From the NCBI RefSeq assembly GCF_032056465.1, contig NZ_DAMBCL010000003.1: 64,000 nt of DNA. One strand, 5' to 3'. The notes below the pieces were generated by a model that saw only the letters and a program-made list of their open reading frames with translations, ran no database searches and had not been told where the DNA came from. Source of the stretch: Mobilicoccus sp032056465 (GTDB lineage Bacteria > Actinomycetota > Actinomycetes > Actinomycetales > Dermatophilaceae). This document shows positions 24,991-32,835 of the stretch, piece by piece. Each line of letters begins with the position of its first letter. Position 1 is the first letter of the stretch. The position numbers were made by a program, and so were the translations under genes.

Positions 24991-26340
24991 ATGCGTCTGC
25001 TCGCCCCCTCCCCCGCCCGCCGTCTCGCCCCCCTCGGCGCCGCCGCGGCGGCGACCCTTCTCACCTCGTCGTTCCTTGCCGGGACCGCCACTGCCGCCCC
25101 TTCCCCCGATCCGGTCGCCCCGGGCAACGCGACCGTCGCCCGCCCGTCCGCCACCACCGGTACGTCGGTGACGACCCTCCAGGCACAGACCTCGGCCGCC
25201 GCAGCGACGTCCACCTCGATGCGGATCCGCCTCGACGCGGGCGCGCGCAGCCCCTACCTGGGCGCCGCGTTCTCGGGCCTCGTCCTCGACGAGGCGAGCG
25301 GTGCGACCCTGTGGTCTCGCAACTCCACGCGCAGCCGTATGCCCGCCTCGACCCAGAAGGTCATGACGGCGTTCACGGTCCTGCGGTCGACCTCACCGGA
25401 CACCCAGCTCGTCACCCGGACGTTCGCCTCCCGCGCCAATCCCGGCAACGTCTACCTCAAGGGCGCGGGCGACCCCTCCCTGAGTGCGGCGCGTCTGCGC
25501 ACCCTCGGCGACCGTACGGCCACCCAGCTCCTGGGCAGCGGCCGCAGATCGGTCACCGTGTACGCGGATGCCTCGGTGTTCCCCACCCCCTCCCGCGCGA
25601 CCGGGTGGAAGAGCAGCTACGTGCCCGGTGAGGTGCAGCTCGTCCGGGGCCTCACGATGACCGGCCACCGGGGCGCGGACGCGTCCCTCGCCGCCGCGAA
25701 GGTGTTCGCCGCCTCGCTGACGAAGGCCGGCGTGAGCGCCCGCGTCGCGGGCGCCGGGGTCACCCCCGCCCAGGCGGAGGAGCTCGGGCAGAGCTGGTCG
25801 GCGCCCGTGTCCTCGCTGGTCGCCCACACCCTCTCGGTGAGCGACAACACCTACGCCGAGTACCTGCTGCGCCTCGCCGCCCTCGAGTCGGGGCTTCGCC
25901 CGACGTGGACGAACGCCCTCGCCCACCAGCGCACCGTGCTCGCCCGCGCCGACGTCCCGCTCGCGGGCTACGTCAACAAGGACGGCTCGGGCCTCTCGCG
26001 CGCGAACCGCATGCCGGTGCGGACCCTCGCGACCACCGTCGACCGTCTCTACGACGACCCGACCACCCGCCGGGTGGCCTTCGCCTGGGGCGCGCTGCCC
26101 CGCGCCGGGCAGACCGGCACCCTCCGATCGCGGTTCCGCGCGCCGTCCCAGCGATGCGCGGTCGGCAAGGTCGTCGCCAAGACCGGCACGCTCGGCGACG
26201 CCGTGGCCCTCACGGGCATCGCCTACGGCGTCGACGGCCGCCGCCGCGTGTTCGCGTTCATCGAGAACGGGAACACCAGGACGGCCTCCGTGCGCTCCGC
26301 CGTCGACACGATGGGCACCGCCGTCGTCGGCTGCCGCTGA
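24991..26340 (+). CDS. dacB: D-alanyl-D-alanine carboxypeptidase/endopeptidase (PBP4, S13)
   Basis: 449 residues with a Sec signal peptide (RLAPLGAAAAATLLTSSFLAG) and an exported penicillin-binding domain. All three active-site motifs are present: SxxK as S120-T-Q-K123, SxN as S284-D285-N286, and KTG at 397-399. It trims the terminal D-Ala of peptidoglycan stem peptides and may cut cross-links. The insertion domain between the first two motifs is short, as in actinobacterial DacB. The ATG has GAGGA 6 nt upstream. Divergent from dcd. Confidence 0.93.
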   Translation: MRLLAPSPARRLAPLGAAAAATLLTSSFLAGTATAAPSPDPVAPGNATVARPSATTGTSVTTLQAQTSAAAATSTSMRIRLDAGARSPYLGAAFSGLVLDEASGATLWSRNSTRSRMPASTQKVMTAFTVLRSTSPDTQLVTRTFASRANPGNVYLKGAGDPSLSAARLRTLGDRTATQLLGSGRRSVTVYADASVFPTPSRATGWKSSYVPGEVQLVRGLTMTGHRGADASLAAAKVFAASLTKAGVSARVAGAGVTPAQAEELGQSWSAPVSSLVAHTLSVSDNTYAEYLLRLAALESGLRPTWTNALAHQRTVLARADVPLAGYVNKDGSGLSRANRMPVRTLATTVDRLYDDPTTRRVAFAWGALPRAGQTGTLRSRFRAPSQRCAVGKVVAKTGTLGDAVALTGIAYGVDGRRRVFAFIENGNTRTASVRSAVDTMGTAVVGCR

Positions 26341-26410
26341 GGTCCGGACTGAGGCACGGGCACTGCGACACCTGCCGCCGATGTCCCTCTGCCCAGGTCC
26401 TGCCGCGAGG

Positions 26411-26429
26411 TCCGGCCGGCCCGGCCGGA
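26411..26429 (+). terminator. Possible terminator of dacB
   Basis: Perfect 7-bp GC-only inverted repeat (26411-26417 with 26423-26429), 5-nt loop, 70 bp after the stop codon. No T tract. Confidence 0.4.
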
Positions 26430-26585
26430 CCGCGCCGGGCGCGCCCACCGCGGGCCGACGAGGCCCGTGTCACGAGGCGGGCGGAGTGTGTCGTAGACTG
26501 CATCCGACGCGGTCACACCCCGTTCGCCCGCCGTTCTCCGAAACGAGTCCGCGGCATTGCGACAAGGCGCCTGACCTGCGAAAAC

Positions 26586-26656
26586 GCGAGTGTAGTTCAA
26601 TGGTAGAACACAAGCTTCCCAAGCTTGATACGCGGGTTCGATTCCCGTCACTCGCT
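26586..26656 (+). tRNA. tRNA-Gly (anticodon CCC)
   Basis: Acceptor arms GCGAGTG (26586-26592) and CACTCGC (26649-26655) pair perfectly, discriminator T. Anticodon stem CAAGC/GCTTG encloses TTCCCAA, giving anticodon CCC for GGG codons. D loop has AGTTCAATGGTAGAA, T loop GGTTCGATTCC. CCA is not encoded. Confidence 0.95.
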
Positions 26657-26662
26657 CTGGTT

Positions 26663-26700
26663 CGAACGGCCCCGCAGCCCTCCGGCTGCGGGGCCGTTCG
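26663..26700 (+). terminator. Terminator of tRNA-Gly
   Basis: Perfect 17-bp inverted repeat (26663-26679 with 26684-26700) with a 4-nt loop, 6 bp after the tRNA. Confidence 0.85.
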
Positions 26701-26750
26701 CGTGCCCGGCGCGCAGGGGTGACGCGGTGGCCTGGGACGCGGCGGGTAAG

Positions 26751-26801
26751 GGGGTGCGGTGGGCATGGCGGCGCGACGGGGTGCGGTGGGATGGTGGCGC
26801 G
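26751..26801. repeat. Direct repeat of about 24 bp, two copies
   Basis: Copies 26751-26775 and 26778-26801 begin GGGGTGCGGTGGG and end GGCGCG, with one base inserted and one substituted. Confidence 0.75.
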
Positions 26802-26900
26802 CACACACGGTTCCCCGCCCGTGCTCCCCCAATGAGGGGAGCACGGGCCGGTTTCGGGGAGCCCGGCCGCACCACCGACTGCGGGCACGCCCCGACACGG

Positions 26901-26968
26901 GATCGCAGCCGAGGATGCGATGAGAGGGCCGTGATGGCGACCCCCTCGCTGCATCCTCGGCTGCGATC
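26901..26968 (-). terminator. Inverted repeat downstream of the CYTH-CHAD gene
   Basis: Perfect 18-bp inverted repeat (26901-26918 with 26951-26968) with a 32-nt loop, 38 bp beyond the stop of the minus-strand CYTH-CHAD gene. The long loop is unusual for an intrinsic terminator, so it may have another role. Confidence 0.45.
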
Positions 26969-26998
26969 TCGGATGCGATCTCGGATGCGACCTCGGCG
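26963..26998. repeat. 12-bp tandem repeat, three copies
   Basis: Two perfect GCGATCTCGGAT units (26963-26974, 26975-26986) and one diverged unit (26987-26998), sharing bases with the right arm of the neighbouring inverted repeat. Confidence 0.8.
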
Positions 26999-27005
26999 GG
27001 GCGGG

Positions 27006-28778
27006 TCAGCGGAGCTTCTTGGCCGCCTTGCGTGCTTGTTGCAGGAGGGGGACGTAGCGGGCCTCGACGCTGCGGGCGAGGGCGTACTCGCGTTCGGCGA
27101 GCACTCCGTAGGTGAAGGTGTCGCGGCCGGCCTTGCGAGCCTGGTCGGCGAGCCGCATGACGACGCCCCGGGAGACGACGCTGTCCTGGTGGTCGCCGAG
27201 GGCCTCCTGGAGGTCGGTGAACGCGCCGACGACGTCCTTGGCCGACGACCCCGCCGAGCGGCCGGCCGCCTCTGCGGCGTACCGCGCCGCCTTCGCGAGC
27301 TTGCGGATGTCGTGGACCGCCTCGTCGCGCTCGGGGCCCTCCGGCATCGCCGCAGCCCGCTTCGCCTGCGTGACCACGGCCCGGGACGCCTTCGTGACGA
27401 GCCCCGGAAGCACCTCGGTCGCGGGTCGGGACGCGTCGGGGAGGAACGGCGGGCGCAGCAGGAGGTCCGTGAGGTCCGCCATGAGCCGCTCGTACCGGCT
27501 CGAGTCGAGGACCGCGACCATGCGCGCATGGGCCTGCGCGTGCTCGGCCTCGAGCGTCTCGCGGATCGTGACGTCGGCGCCGTCGACGACGAGATCGGGC
27601 TCGAGGGAGTCGAGCAGGCCACCGATCCGGGCGAGCTGCACCTCCCCGTCGCGCGGCTCGCCGAGGACGCCCGTGAGCCACTTGATCTCCTCGCGGAGCG
27701 GGTCGGTCTCGACGCGGTCGAGCAGCGCTCGGTAGGTCCGCAGCGTGCTGCGCAGGCGCCGGGTGGCGACACGGGCCTTGTGCACCGCGCTCTTCGCGTC
27801 CTCGCGCAGTCGGTTCTCGCTGCCCTGCAGGACACCGACCTGCGCCGAGAGGTAGTGCAGCACGACGGCCCCGGCGCTCCGGTCGTCGTCCTTGCCCGGC
27901 ACCGGGCGCGACAGGGGCCCGTCGAGTGCGCGCCCCAGCTTGCTCGGGTGCGGCGAGGCGACGAGCCCCGACGCGACGAGCGCGGCGGAGACGGTCTCGA
28001 GGTCGGCGGGAGTGCCGTCGACGAGCTCGACCTCCACCTCGCGCCACCGATGGACGCGTTCCCCGTCGACGTAGGTCGTGGCTTCGACGGCGTCCTCCTC
28101 GACGAGCACGAGCACGGCGCCCGCCTCGTCGGTCACGGCGCGACGGGTGCGGCGCGTGCGCAGCTGCGCGACCGGGACGAGTGCGGAGTCCCCGACGAGG
28201 TCGGCCACGAGGTCACGCAGCTCCGACGGGACGATCGACACCCGTCCGAGCGGCAGGCGATGTTCGACCCGTCCCGCACCGTCCCCGGGAGTCTTGAGGT
28301 GCCAACCGGCGTCGGTGCCACCGGTCCGGCGGCGGAGGGTGTGCCTCCCCCGCAGCAGATCCAGATCGAGGGTGTCGAGGTAGGTCGCCGTCTGCGTGAA
28401 CCGCTGCGGCGCCTCGACGGCGGCGATGCCGGCGACGCGGTCCAACCTCGGCATCGACCAGCGGCGGGGGGCGTCGAACTTCAGCTCGGTCTCGACCTCG
28501 ACCTCGAGCGCCCCCGCGGAGGACTCGCCGGTCGACTCCCCCGAGGCGTCCGTCTCATCGCGAGCACCCCAGACATCGGCCTCGACCGACGCGTCGCCCA
28601 GGTCTTCGGCGTCGTGGGCGTCGTCCAGGTCACCGGCGTCACCGGCGTCGCGGGCAGCGGCGTCCGTGACGGCGACGCCGTCCGTGGCCCCGTCTGCGGC
28701 GGCCCCCTCGACCCCCGGCCGGGAGGTCCTCACCTCGTCGATCTCCGCGGAATCGTCGCCGTTCAGGCCACCGGACAT
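27006..28778 (-). CDS. CYTH and CHAD domain protein
   Basis: 590 residues. An acidic, low-complexity N-terminus of about 90 residues (Asp/Ala/Gly-rich) leads into a CYTH domain marked by the ExExK motif (ETELK) and YLDTLDLDL. CYTH is the triphosphate tunnel-metalloenzyme fold acting on tripolyphosphate or similar. The second half is a CHAD helical domain with conserved His/Lys/Arg helices (VHKARVATRRLRSTLRTY, VHDIRKLAKAARYAAE) known to bind polyphosphate. Together they suggest polyphosphate binding and hydrolysis. The ATG at 28778 follows GGGG; upstream codons look non-coding. Confidence 0.9.
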   Translation of the reverse strand: MSGGLNGDDSAEIDEVRTSRPGVEGAAADGATDGVAVTDAAARDAGDAGDLDDAHDAEDLGDASVEADVWGARDETDASGESTGESSAGALEVEVETELKFDAPRRWSMPRLDRVAGIAAVEAPQRFTQTATYLDTLDLDLLRGRHTLRRRTGGTDAGWHLKTPGDGAGRVEHRLPLGRVSIVPSELRDLVADLVGDSALVPVAQLRTRRTRRAVTDEAGAVLVLVEEDAVEATTYVDGERVHRWREVEVELVDGTPADLETVSAALVASGLVASPHPSKLGRALDGPLSRPVPGKDDDRSAGAVVLHYLSAQVGVLQGSENRLREDAKSAVHKARVATRRLRSTLRTYRALLDRVETDPLREEIKWLTGVLGEPRDGEVQLARIGGLLDSLEPDLVVDGADVTIRETLEAEHAQAHARMVAVLDSSRYERLMADLTDLLLRPPFLPDASRPATEVLPGLVTKASRAVVTQAKRAAAMPEGPERDEAVHDIRKLAKAARYAAEAAGRSAGSSAKDVVGAFTDLQEALGDHQDSVVSRGVVMRLADQARKAGRDTFTYGVLAEREYALARSVEARYVPLLQQARKAAKKLR

Positions 28779-29175
28779 CACGTTCACCCCGTCGTCACGT
28801 CGTCGACACGTGTGGTCAACCTTACCGGCCGGGCCGTGATGCCGGATCGGCCCCGGGGTGGACTTCTCGCCCCCGGCGCCGTTCACCCCGAGGACGGGTC
28901 AGCCCTGCCCCGGCACCGGTCGTCATCGGTGGACACCGTCGACGACCAGCGATGACGCCGGTCGACTACCGTCGCTCATGGGGCCGATCACCGGACGTGG
29001 CGTTCATCCCACCGGGGCCACATCGCTTGCCAGGAGGAAGGACGGTCGGTCATCCTGATTACTCATCGGTAATGTGCCCGGAGTCGCGCACTCGAGTCGT
29101 GCGTCACCTCGGAGCCCCACGCATACGAACCGGAGTCGGGGTAGTTCCCGACGCACGACGAGGGAAAGGCCGCCC
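28779..29175. other. Divergent control region, CYTH-CHAD / acyl-CoA dehydrogenase
   Basis: No gene seen. It contains a lower-GC segment near 29050-29075 with an operator-like palindrome (listed separately) and probably the dehydrogenase promoter. AAAGG lies 8 nt before the dehydrogenase GTG at 29176. Confidence 0.5.
29058..29073. promoter_or_regulatory. Operator-like palindrome upstream of acyl-CoA dehydrogenase
   Basis: ATTAC, 6 nt, GTAAT. The TTAC...GTAA form resembles TetR-family sites that control fatty-acid genes. It sits 103 bp before the start codon, in the only AT-richer patch of the region. Confidence 0.45.
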
Positions 29176-31053
29176 GTGGGCCACTACAAGAGCAATCTCC
29201 GCGATCTCGAGTTCAACCTCTTCGAGGTGCTCGGTCGCAACGACGTCCTGGGTTCGGGTCCGTACGAGGACTTCGACGCGGACACCGCCCGCCAGATCCT
29301 CCACGCCGTGGGCGAACTGGCGGAGAATGAGCTGGCCGACAGCCTTCTCGACTCCGACCGCAACCCCCCGGTGTTCGACCCCGAGAGCGGCACCGTCACC
29401 CTCCCCGAGGCGTTCAAGCGTTCCTACAAGGCGTATGTCGACGCCGACTGGGGTCTGCTGAGCGTCCCCGCCGAGCTGGGCGGCATGGTCGTCCCGCCGT
29501 CCCTCAACTGGGCTGCGGCCGAGCTCGTCCTCGGCGCCAACCCGGCCATCTACATGTACTCGGCCGGCTTCGGGTTCGCCCGCGTGCTGTACGAACTCGG
29601 CACCGAGGACCAGAAGAAGCTCGCCCATCACATGGTCGAGAAGCAGTGGGGCGCCACGATGGTGCTCACCGAGCCCGACGCGGGCTCCGACGTGGGCGCC
29701 GGCCGCACCAAGGCCGTGCAGCAGCCCGACGGCACGTGGCACATCGAGGGCGTCAAGCGCTTCATCACCTCCGGTGAGCACGACATGACCGACAACATCA
29801 TCCACCTCGTGCTCGCCCGCCCCGAGGGCGCCGGCCCCGGCACCAAGGGCCTGTCGCTGTTCTCCGTGCCGAAGTACATGGTCGACGTCGAGACCGGTGA
29901 GCTCGGCGAGCGCAACGGTGTCTACGTCACCAACGTCGAGCACAAGATGGGCCTCAAGGTCAGCACCACGTGCGAGGTGCGCTTCGGTGAGAAGCACCCC
30001 GCCGTGGGCACGCTCGTCGGCGACGTCCACGACGGTATCGCGCAGATGTTCCGCATCATCGAGTACGCCCGCATGATGGTCGGCACGAAGGCCATCGCCA
30101 CCCTGTCGACGGGGTACCTCAACGCCCTCGAGTACGCCAAGGAGCGCGTGCAGGGCGCCGACCTCACGCAGATGGCCGACAAGTCCGCCCCCCGCGTGAC
30201 GATCACCCACCACCCGGACGTGCGGCGCTCGCTCATGCTCCAGAAGGCCTATGCCGAGGGCCTCCGTGCGCTCGTGCTCTTCACGGCCATGCAGCAGGAC
30301 ATCGTCGACCAGCACTACCTCGAGACCGGGACGATGGAGGCCGAGAAGGGCTCCGCGGTCGACATGGCGGCCCGGGTCAACGACCTGCTCCTGCCGATCG
30401 TCAAGGGCGTCGGCTCCGAGCGCGCCTGGGTGCTGCTCGGCACCGAGTCCCTCCAGACCTTCGGTGGCTCCGGATTCCTCCAGGACTACCCGGTCGAGCA
30501 GTACGTCCGCGACGCCAAGATCGACACCCTCTACGAGGGCACCACGGCGATCCAGGGCCAGGACTTCTTCTTCCGCAAGATCGTGCGCGACAAGGGCAGG
30601 GCCCTCACGTACATGAGCGAGAAGGTCATGGCCACGGTCAAGGGCGGCGCGGACCTGCAGTCCGACCCGCTCGCCAAGGAGCGCGAGCTGCTCGGCAAGG
30701 CCGTCGAGGACATCACCGTCATCGGCGGGTCGATGATCGACCTGCTCATGAAGTCCGACCCCCGCCAGGAGGGTGGCGACCTCAGCAACCTCTACATCGT
30801 CGGCCAGAACACCACGCGTCTGCTCATGGCGGCGGGTGACGTCCTCGTCGGGTGGCTGCTCCTGCTGCAGGCCGACGTGGCGCAGAAGGCCCTCGAGAAC
30901 GGCGCCGACGGCAGCGATGTCGACTTCTACACCGGCAAGATCGCCGCGGCCCGCTTCTTCGCCCGCACGCAGCTCCCGCTGCTCGCCGGGCAGCGTGCGG
31001 CGTGCGAACTGTCCGACAACTCCCTCATGGAGGTGCCCGAGGCGGCCTTCTGA
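29176..31053 (+). CDS. Acyl-CoA dehydrogenase, large (about 625 residues)
   Basis: 625 residues, longer than the usual 380-400, matching the extended actinobacterial type exemplified by FadE5. It oxidises acyl-CoA to 2-enoyl-CoA with FAD. FAD-binding motifs (TMVLTEPDAGSDVGAG, FITSGEHD) and the catalytic base in DTLYEGTTAIQ (E454) are present. About 150 residues after the base form an additional helical C-terminal domain. The GTG start has AAAGG upstream and begins the conserved GHYKSNLRDLEFNLFEVLGR. An operator-like palindrome upstream suggests fatty-acid-responsive control. Electrons could reach the quinone pool through the EtfD-like protein. Confidence 0.95.
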   Translation: MGHYKSNLRDLEFNLFEVLGRNDVLGSGPYEDFDADTARQILHAVGELAENELADSLLDSDRNPPVFDPESGTVTLPEAFKRSYKAYVDADWGLLSVPAELGGMVVPPSLNWAAAELVLGANPAIYMYSAGFGFARVLYELGTEDQKKLAHHMVEKQWGATMVLTEPDAGSDVGAGRTKAVQQPDGTWHIEGVKRFITSGEHDMTDNIIHLVLARPEGAGPGTKGLSLFSVPKYMVDVETGELGERNGVYVTNVEHKMGLKVSTTCEVRFGEKHPAVGTLVGDVHDGIAQMFRIIEYARMMVGTKAIATLSTGYLNALEYAKERVQGADLTQMADKSAPRVTITHHPDVRRSLMLQKAYAEGLRALVLFTAMQQDIVDQHYLETGTMEAEKGSAVDMAARVNDLLLPIVKGVGSERAWVLLGTESLQTFGGSGFLQDYPVEQYVRDAKIDTLYEGTTAIQGQDFFFRKIVRDKGRALTYMSEKVMATVKGGADLQSDPLAKERELLGKAVEDITVIGGSMIDLLMKSDPRQEGGDLSNLYIVGQNTTRLLMAAGDVLVGWLLLLQADVAQKALENGADGSDVDFYTGKIAAARFFARTQLPLLAGQRAACELSDNSLMEVPEAAF

Positions 31054-31070
31054 GGCTCGCCCCGCGGCAT

Positions 31071-31115
31071 GACGAACGCCGTCCTCACCCGAGCCGGGTG
31101 GGGACGGCGTTCGTC
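31071..31115 (+). terminator. Terminator of the large acyl-CoA dehydrogenase gene
   Basis: 20-bp inverted repeat with one G-T pair (31071-31090 with 31096-31115), 5-nt loop, 17 bp after the stop codon. Confidence 0.85.
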
Positions 31116-31140
31116 GTACGGGCCACGCCATCCCCGCACG

Positions 31141-31224
31141 ACACCCGAGACGGCAGATGGGATGGCAGCGGTGCTATCGCTCAGGCAGTACCTGAGCTTC
31201 CATCCCAGGTGCCGTCTCGGGTGT
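31141..31224. repeat. Nested inverted repeat, three stacked stems
   Basis: Outer arms 31141-31155 and 31210-31224 pair over 15 bp. A second stem pairs 31158-31165 with 31200-31207. An inner hairpin pairs CTCAGG (31180-31185) with CCTGAG (31191-31196). The element lies just beyond a perfectly good terminator and 9 bp before the stop of the convergent DUF6458-like gene. Confidence 0.8.
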
Positions 31225-31233
31225 GTGGTGGGC

Positions 31234-31455
31234 TCAGGCGTAGGGGTCGCGAGGGTCCTCGACCGTGGTCGTGCGACGCGAGACGACCGCGCGGGAGCGG
31301 TTCATCATGACGACGGAGACGAGCGAGGTCACCAGACCCGCCGCCATGAGGATGTAGCCGACCATCGTGAGGTCGACGCCCGGAAGCGCGTCCTTGACGG
31401 CGAAGGACAGGATCGCGCCGAGGGCGATGAGGAAGATACCGAAACCGATGGACAT
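31234..31455 (-). CDS. DUF6458-like small membrane protein
   Basis: 73 residues with two helices (SIGFGIFLIALGAILSFAV and MVGYILMAAGLVTSLVSVVM) separated by a short polar loop, KDALPGVDL, then a charged tail ending in DPRDPYA. This is a widespread actinobacterial small protein family of unknown function. GGAGG lies 4 nt before the ATG. The -10-like GATAAT on the same strand lies inside an inverted repeat 31 bp upstream, so expression may be controlled there. Confidence 0.85.
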   Translation of the reverse strand: MSIGFGIFLIALGAILSFAVKDALPGVDLTMVGYILMAAGLVTSLVSVVMMNRSRAVVSRRTTTVEDPRDPYA

Positions 31456-31474
31456 GGGGCCTCCGCGTGTGTGG

Positions 31475-31496
31475 GTGTCGACGTGATTATCGACAC
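31475..31496 (-). promoter_or_regulatory. Promoter/operator of the DUF6458-like gene
   Basis: GTGTCGA and TCGACAC arms (7 bp) flank an 8-nt centre. On the minus strand GATAAT (31486-31491) spans the centre and one arm, in place for a -10 box. A bound regulator would cover the promoter. No good -35 at normal spacing was found. Confidence 0.4.
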
Positions 31497-31591
31497 GAAA
31501 CCGCCCGGATGCATGGCAACGCCCCCACCGAAGACGACGAATTTGCCGAGTGGAGGCAATAAGACGGGCCCGCGCAGGTGTTGTGACCTGC

Positions 31592-32635
31592 ATGAGTGCC
31601 GATCGTCGTGTCCCCCTGTCCGTTCTCGATCTCGCGCCGGTGAGTGCCGGCTCCACGGCCGCCGACGCCCTCCGCGACAGCACGGAGCTGGCCCGCACGG
31701 TGGAACGGGCCGGGTACACGCGGTTCTGGATGGCCGAGCACCACGGCAGCGTGACCTTCGCCAGTTCGGCCACCGCCGTGCTCCTCGCACACGTGGCCGC
31801 GCACACCGAGTCCATCCGTGTCGGCTCCGGTGGGGTCATGCTGCCCAACCACGCGCCTCTCATGGTCGCGGAGTACTACGGCACGCTGGCCACGCTGTAC
31901 GGCGACCGAGTCGATCTCGGTCTCGGCCGCGCCCCGGGCACCGACCCGGTCACCGCCGCCGCGCTGCAGCGCACCTCGGCCGAGCTGCGTGACTTCGCGC
32001 AGGACGTCGCCGATCTCGCGACGCTGCTCGGCGACCGCGCCGACCCCGGCCGGGACGGCCTGCGGGTCCGCGCCCTGCCCGGCGAGGGCACGAAGGTGCC
32101 GTTGTGGATGCTCGGTTCCTCCCTCGGCGGGGCGAGCGTCGCCGCCGCCCGGGGCCTGCCGTTCTCGTTCGCCTCGCACTTCGCGCCCGACGCCATCGAC
32201 GCCGCGCTCGAGGTGTACCGCTCCCGGTTCACCACCGAGGCCCACACCGCGCAGATCGACGCACCGTACGCGATGGCCGGGGTCAACGTCGTGTGCGCTC
32301 CGACGACGGAGGAGGCCCGCCACCTCGCGACGACGTCGCAGGCCATGCGTACCCGTATCGCGACCGGTCGCCTCGCGCCCCTGGACCCCCCCGGGGAGGA
32401 CATGCTCGCGACCCTGCGCGGCGCCACCCCGCCCATGCCGATCGCGGAGCGCCGGGGGGACCGCCCCTCGTTCACCGCGGTCGGCACCCCCGAGGAGGTC
32501 GTCACCCAACTCGACGAGATCGTCGAGCGCTACGGCGTCGACGAGCTCATCGTCGCGACCTACACCTGGGACCCTGCGCTGCGCCGCCGCAGCTACGAGC
32601 TGCTCGGCGAGGCCTGGGGACTCCCGCGCCCCTGA
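31592..32635 (+). CDS. LLM class flavin-dependent oxidoreductase
   Basis: 347 residues with the luciferase-like TIM barrel (LSVLDLAPVSAG, RFWMAEHHG, IRVGSGGVMLPNHAPLMVAE, DLGLGRAPGTDP, WMLGSSLGGASVAA). Such proteins use FMN or F420; this MsnO8/YhbW-like type is usually treated as a flavin-dependent monooxygenase of unknown substrate. Length and motifs are complete. The ATG lacks a clear Shine-Dalgarno. It stands as a single gene between two terminators. Confidence 0.93.
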   Translation: MSADRRVPLSVLDLAPVSAGSTAADALRDSTELARTVERAGYTRFWMAEHHGSVTFASSATAVLLAHVAAHTESIRVGSGGVMLPNHAPLMVAEYYGTLATLYGDRVDLGLGRAPGTDPVTAAALQRTSAELRDFAQDVADLATLLGDRADPGRDGLRVRALPGEGTKVPLWMLGSSLGGASVAAARGLPFSFASHFAPDAIDAALEVYRSRFTTEAHTAQIDAPYAMAGVNVVCAPTTEEARHLATTSQAMRTRIATGRLAPLDPPGEDMLATLRGATPPMPIAERRGDRPSFTAVGTPEEVVTQLDEIVERYGVDELIVATYTWDPALRRRSYELLGEAWGLPRP

Positions 32636-32705
32636 TCGCGTGGCCCCTCCCGTGTCCCGGGCCGCCCTCCAGAACGGACGGGCCAGGCTCTCCGCACACG
32701 CCACT

Positions 32706-32738
32706 GCCGCCGCCCACCCTCCCGGGGTGGGCGGCGGC
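32706..32738. terminator. Bidirectional terminator
   Basis: Perfect 14-bp inverted repeat (32706-32719 with 32725-32738), 5-nt loop, between the convergent LLM and saccharopine-dehydrogenase-like genes. Confidence 0.85.
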
Positions 32739-32835
32739 CGTTTGACGTCGTTCCTCGTCGCGGTGGGGGCCCGCACGTCGCGACGGGGTGCCCCGCGGAA
32801 TCGGCCCCGCCCGACACGCGGCCGTCACCGACGCC

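Larger units (their letters stand above)
26701..27005. other. Repeat-rich intergenic region
   Basis: No gene seen. It holds, in order, a near-duplicate 24-bp block, a 13-bp hairpin (26817-26829 with 26836-26848, 6-nt loop), an 18-bp long-loop inverted repeat and a 12-bp tandem repeat. The density of repeats is much higher than elsewhere in the window. Confidence 0.6.

Noticed and set aside
26586..26656. Genomic island boundary at tRNA-Gly
   Set aside because: No integrase, no direct repeat of the tRNA 3' end and no change in codon use were seen in the flanking genes.
29104..31131. 675-codon minus-strand frame opposite the large acyl-CoA dehydrogenase
   Set aside because: Antisense shadow of a gene with obvious FAD and catalytic motifs; His/Val/Asp-rich sequence without any family signature.
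31574..31594. GCAGGT/ACCTGC hairpin just before the LLM start codon
   Set aside because: Only 6 bp and not near a riboswitch-like core; too weak to call a regulatory element.
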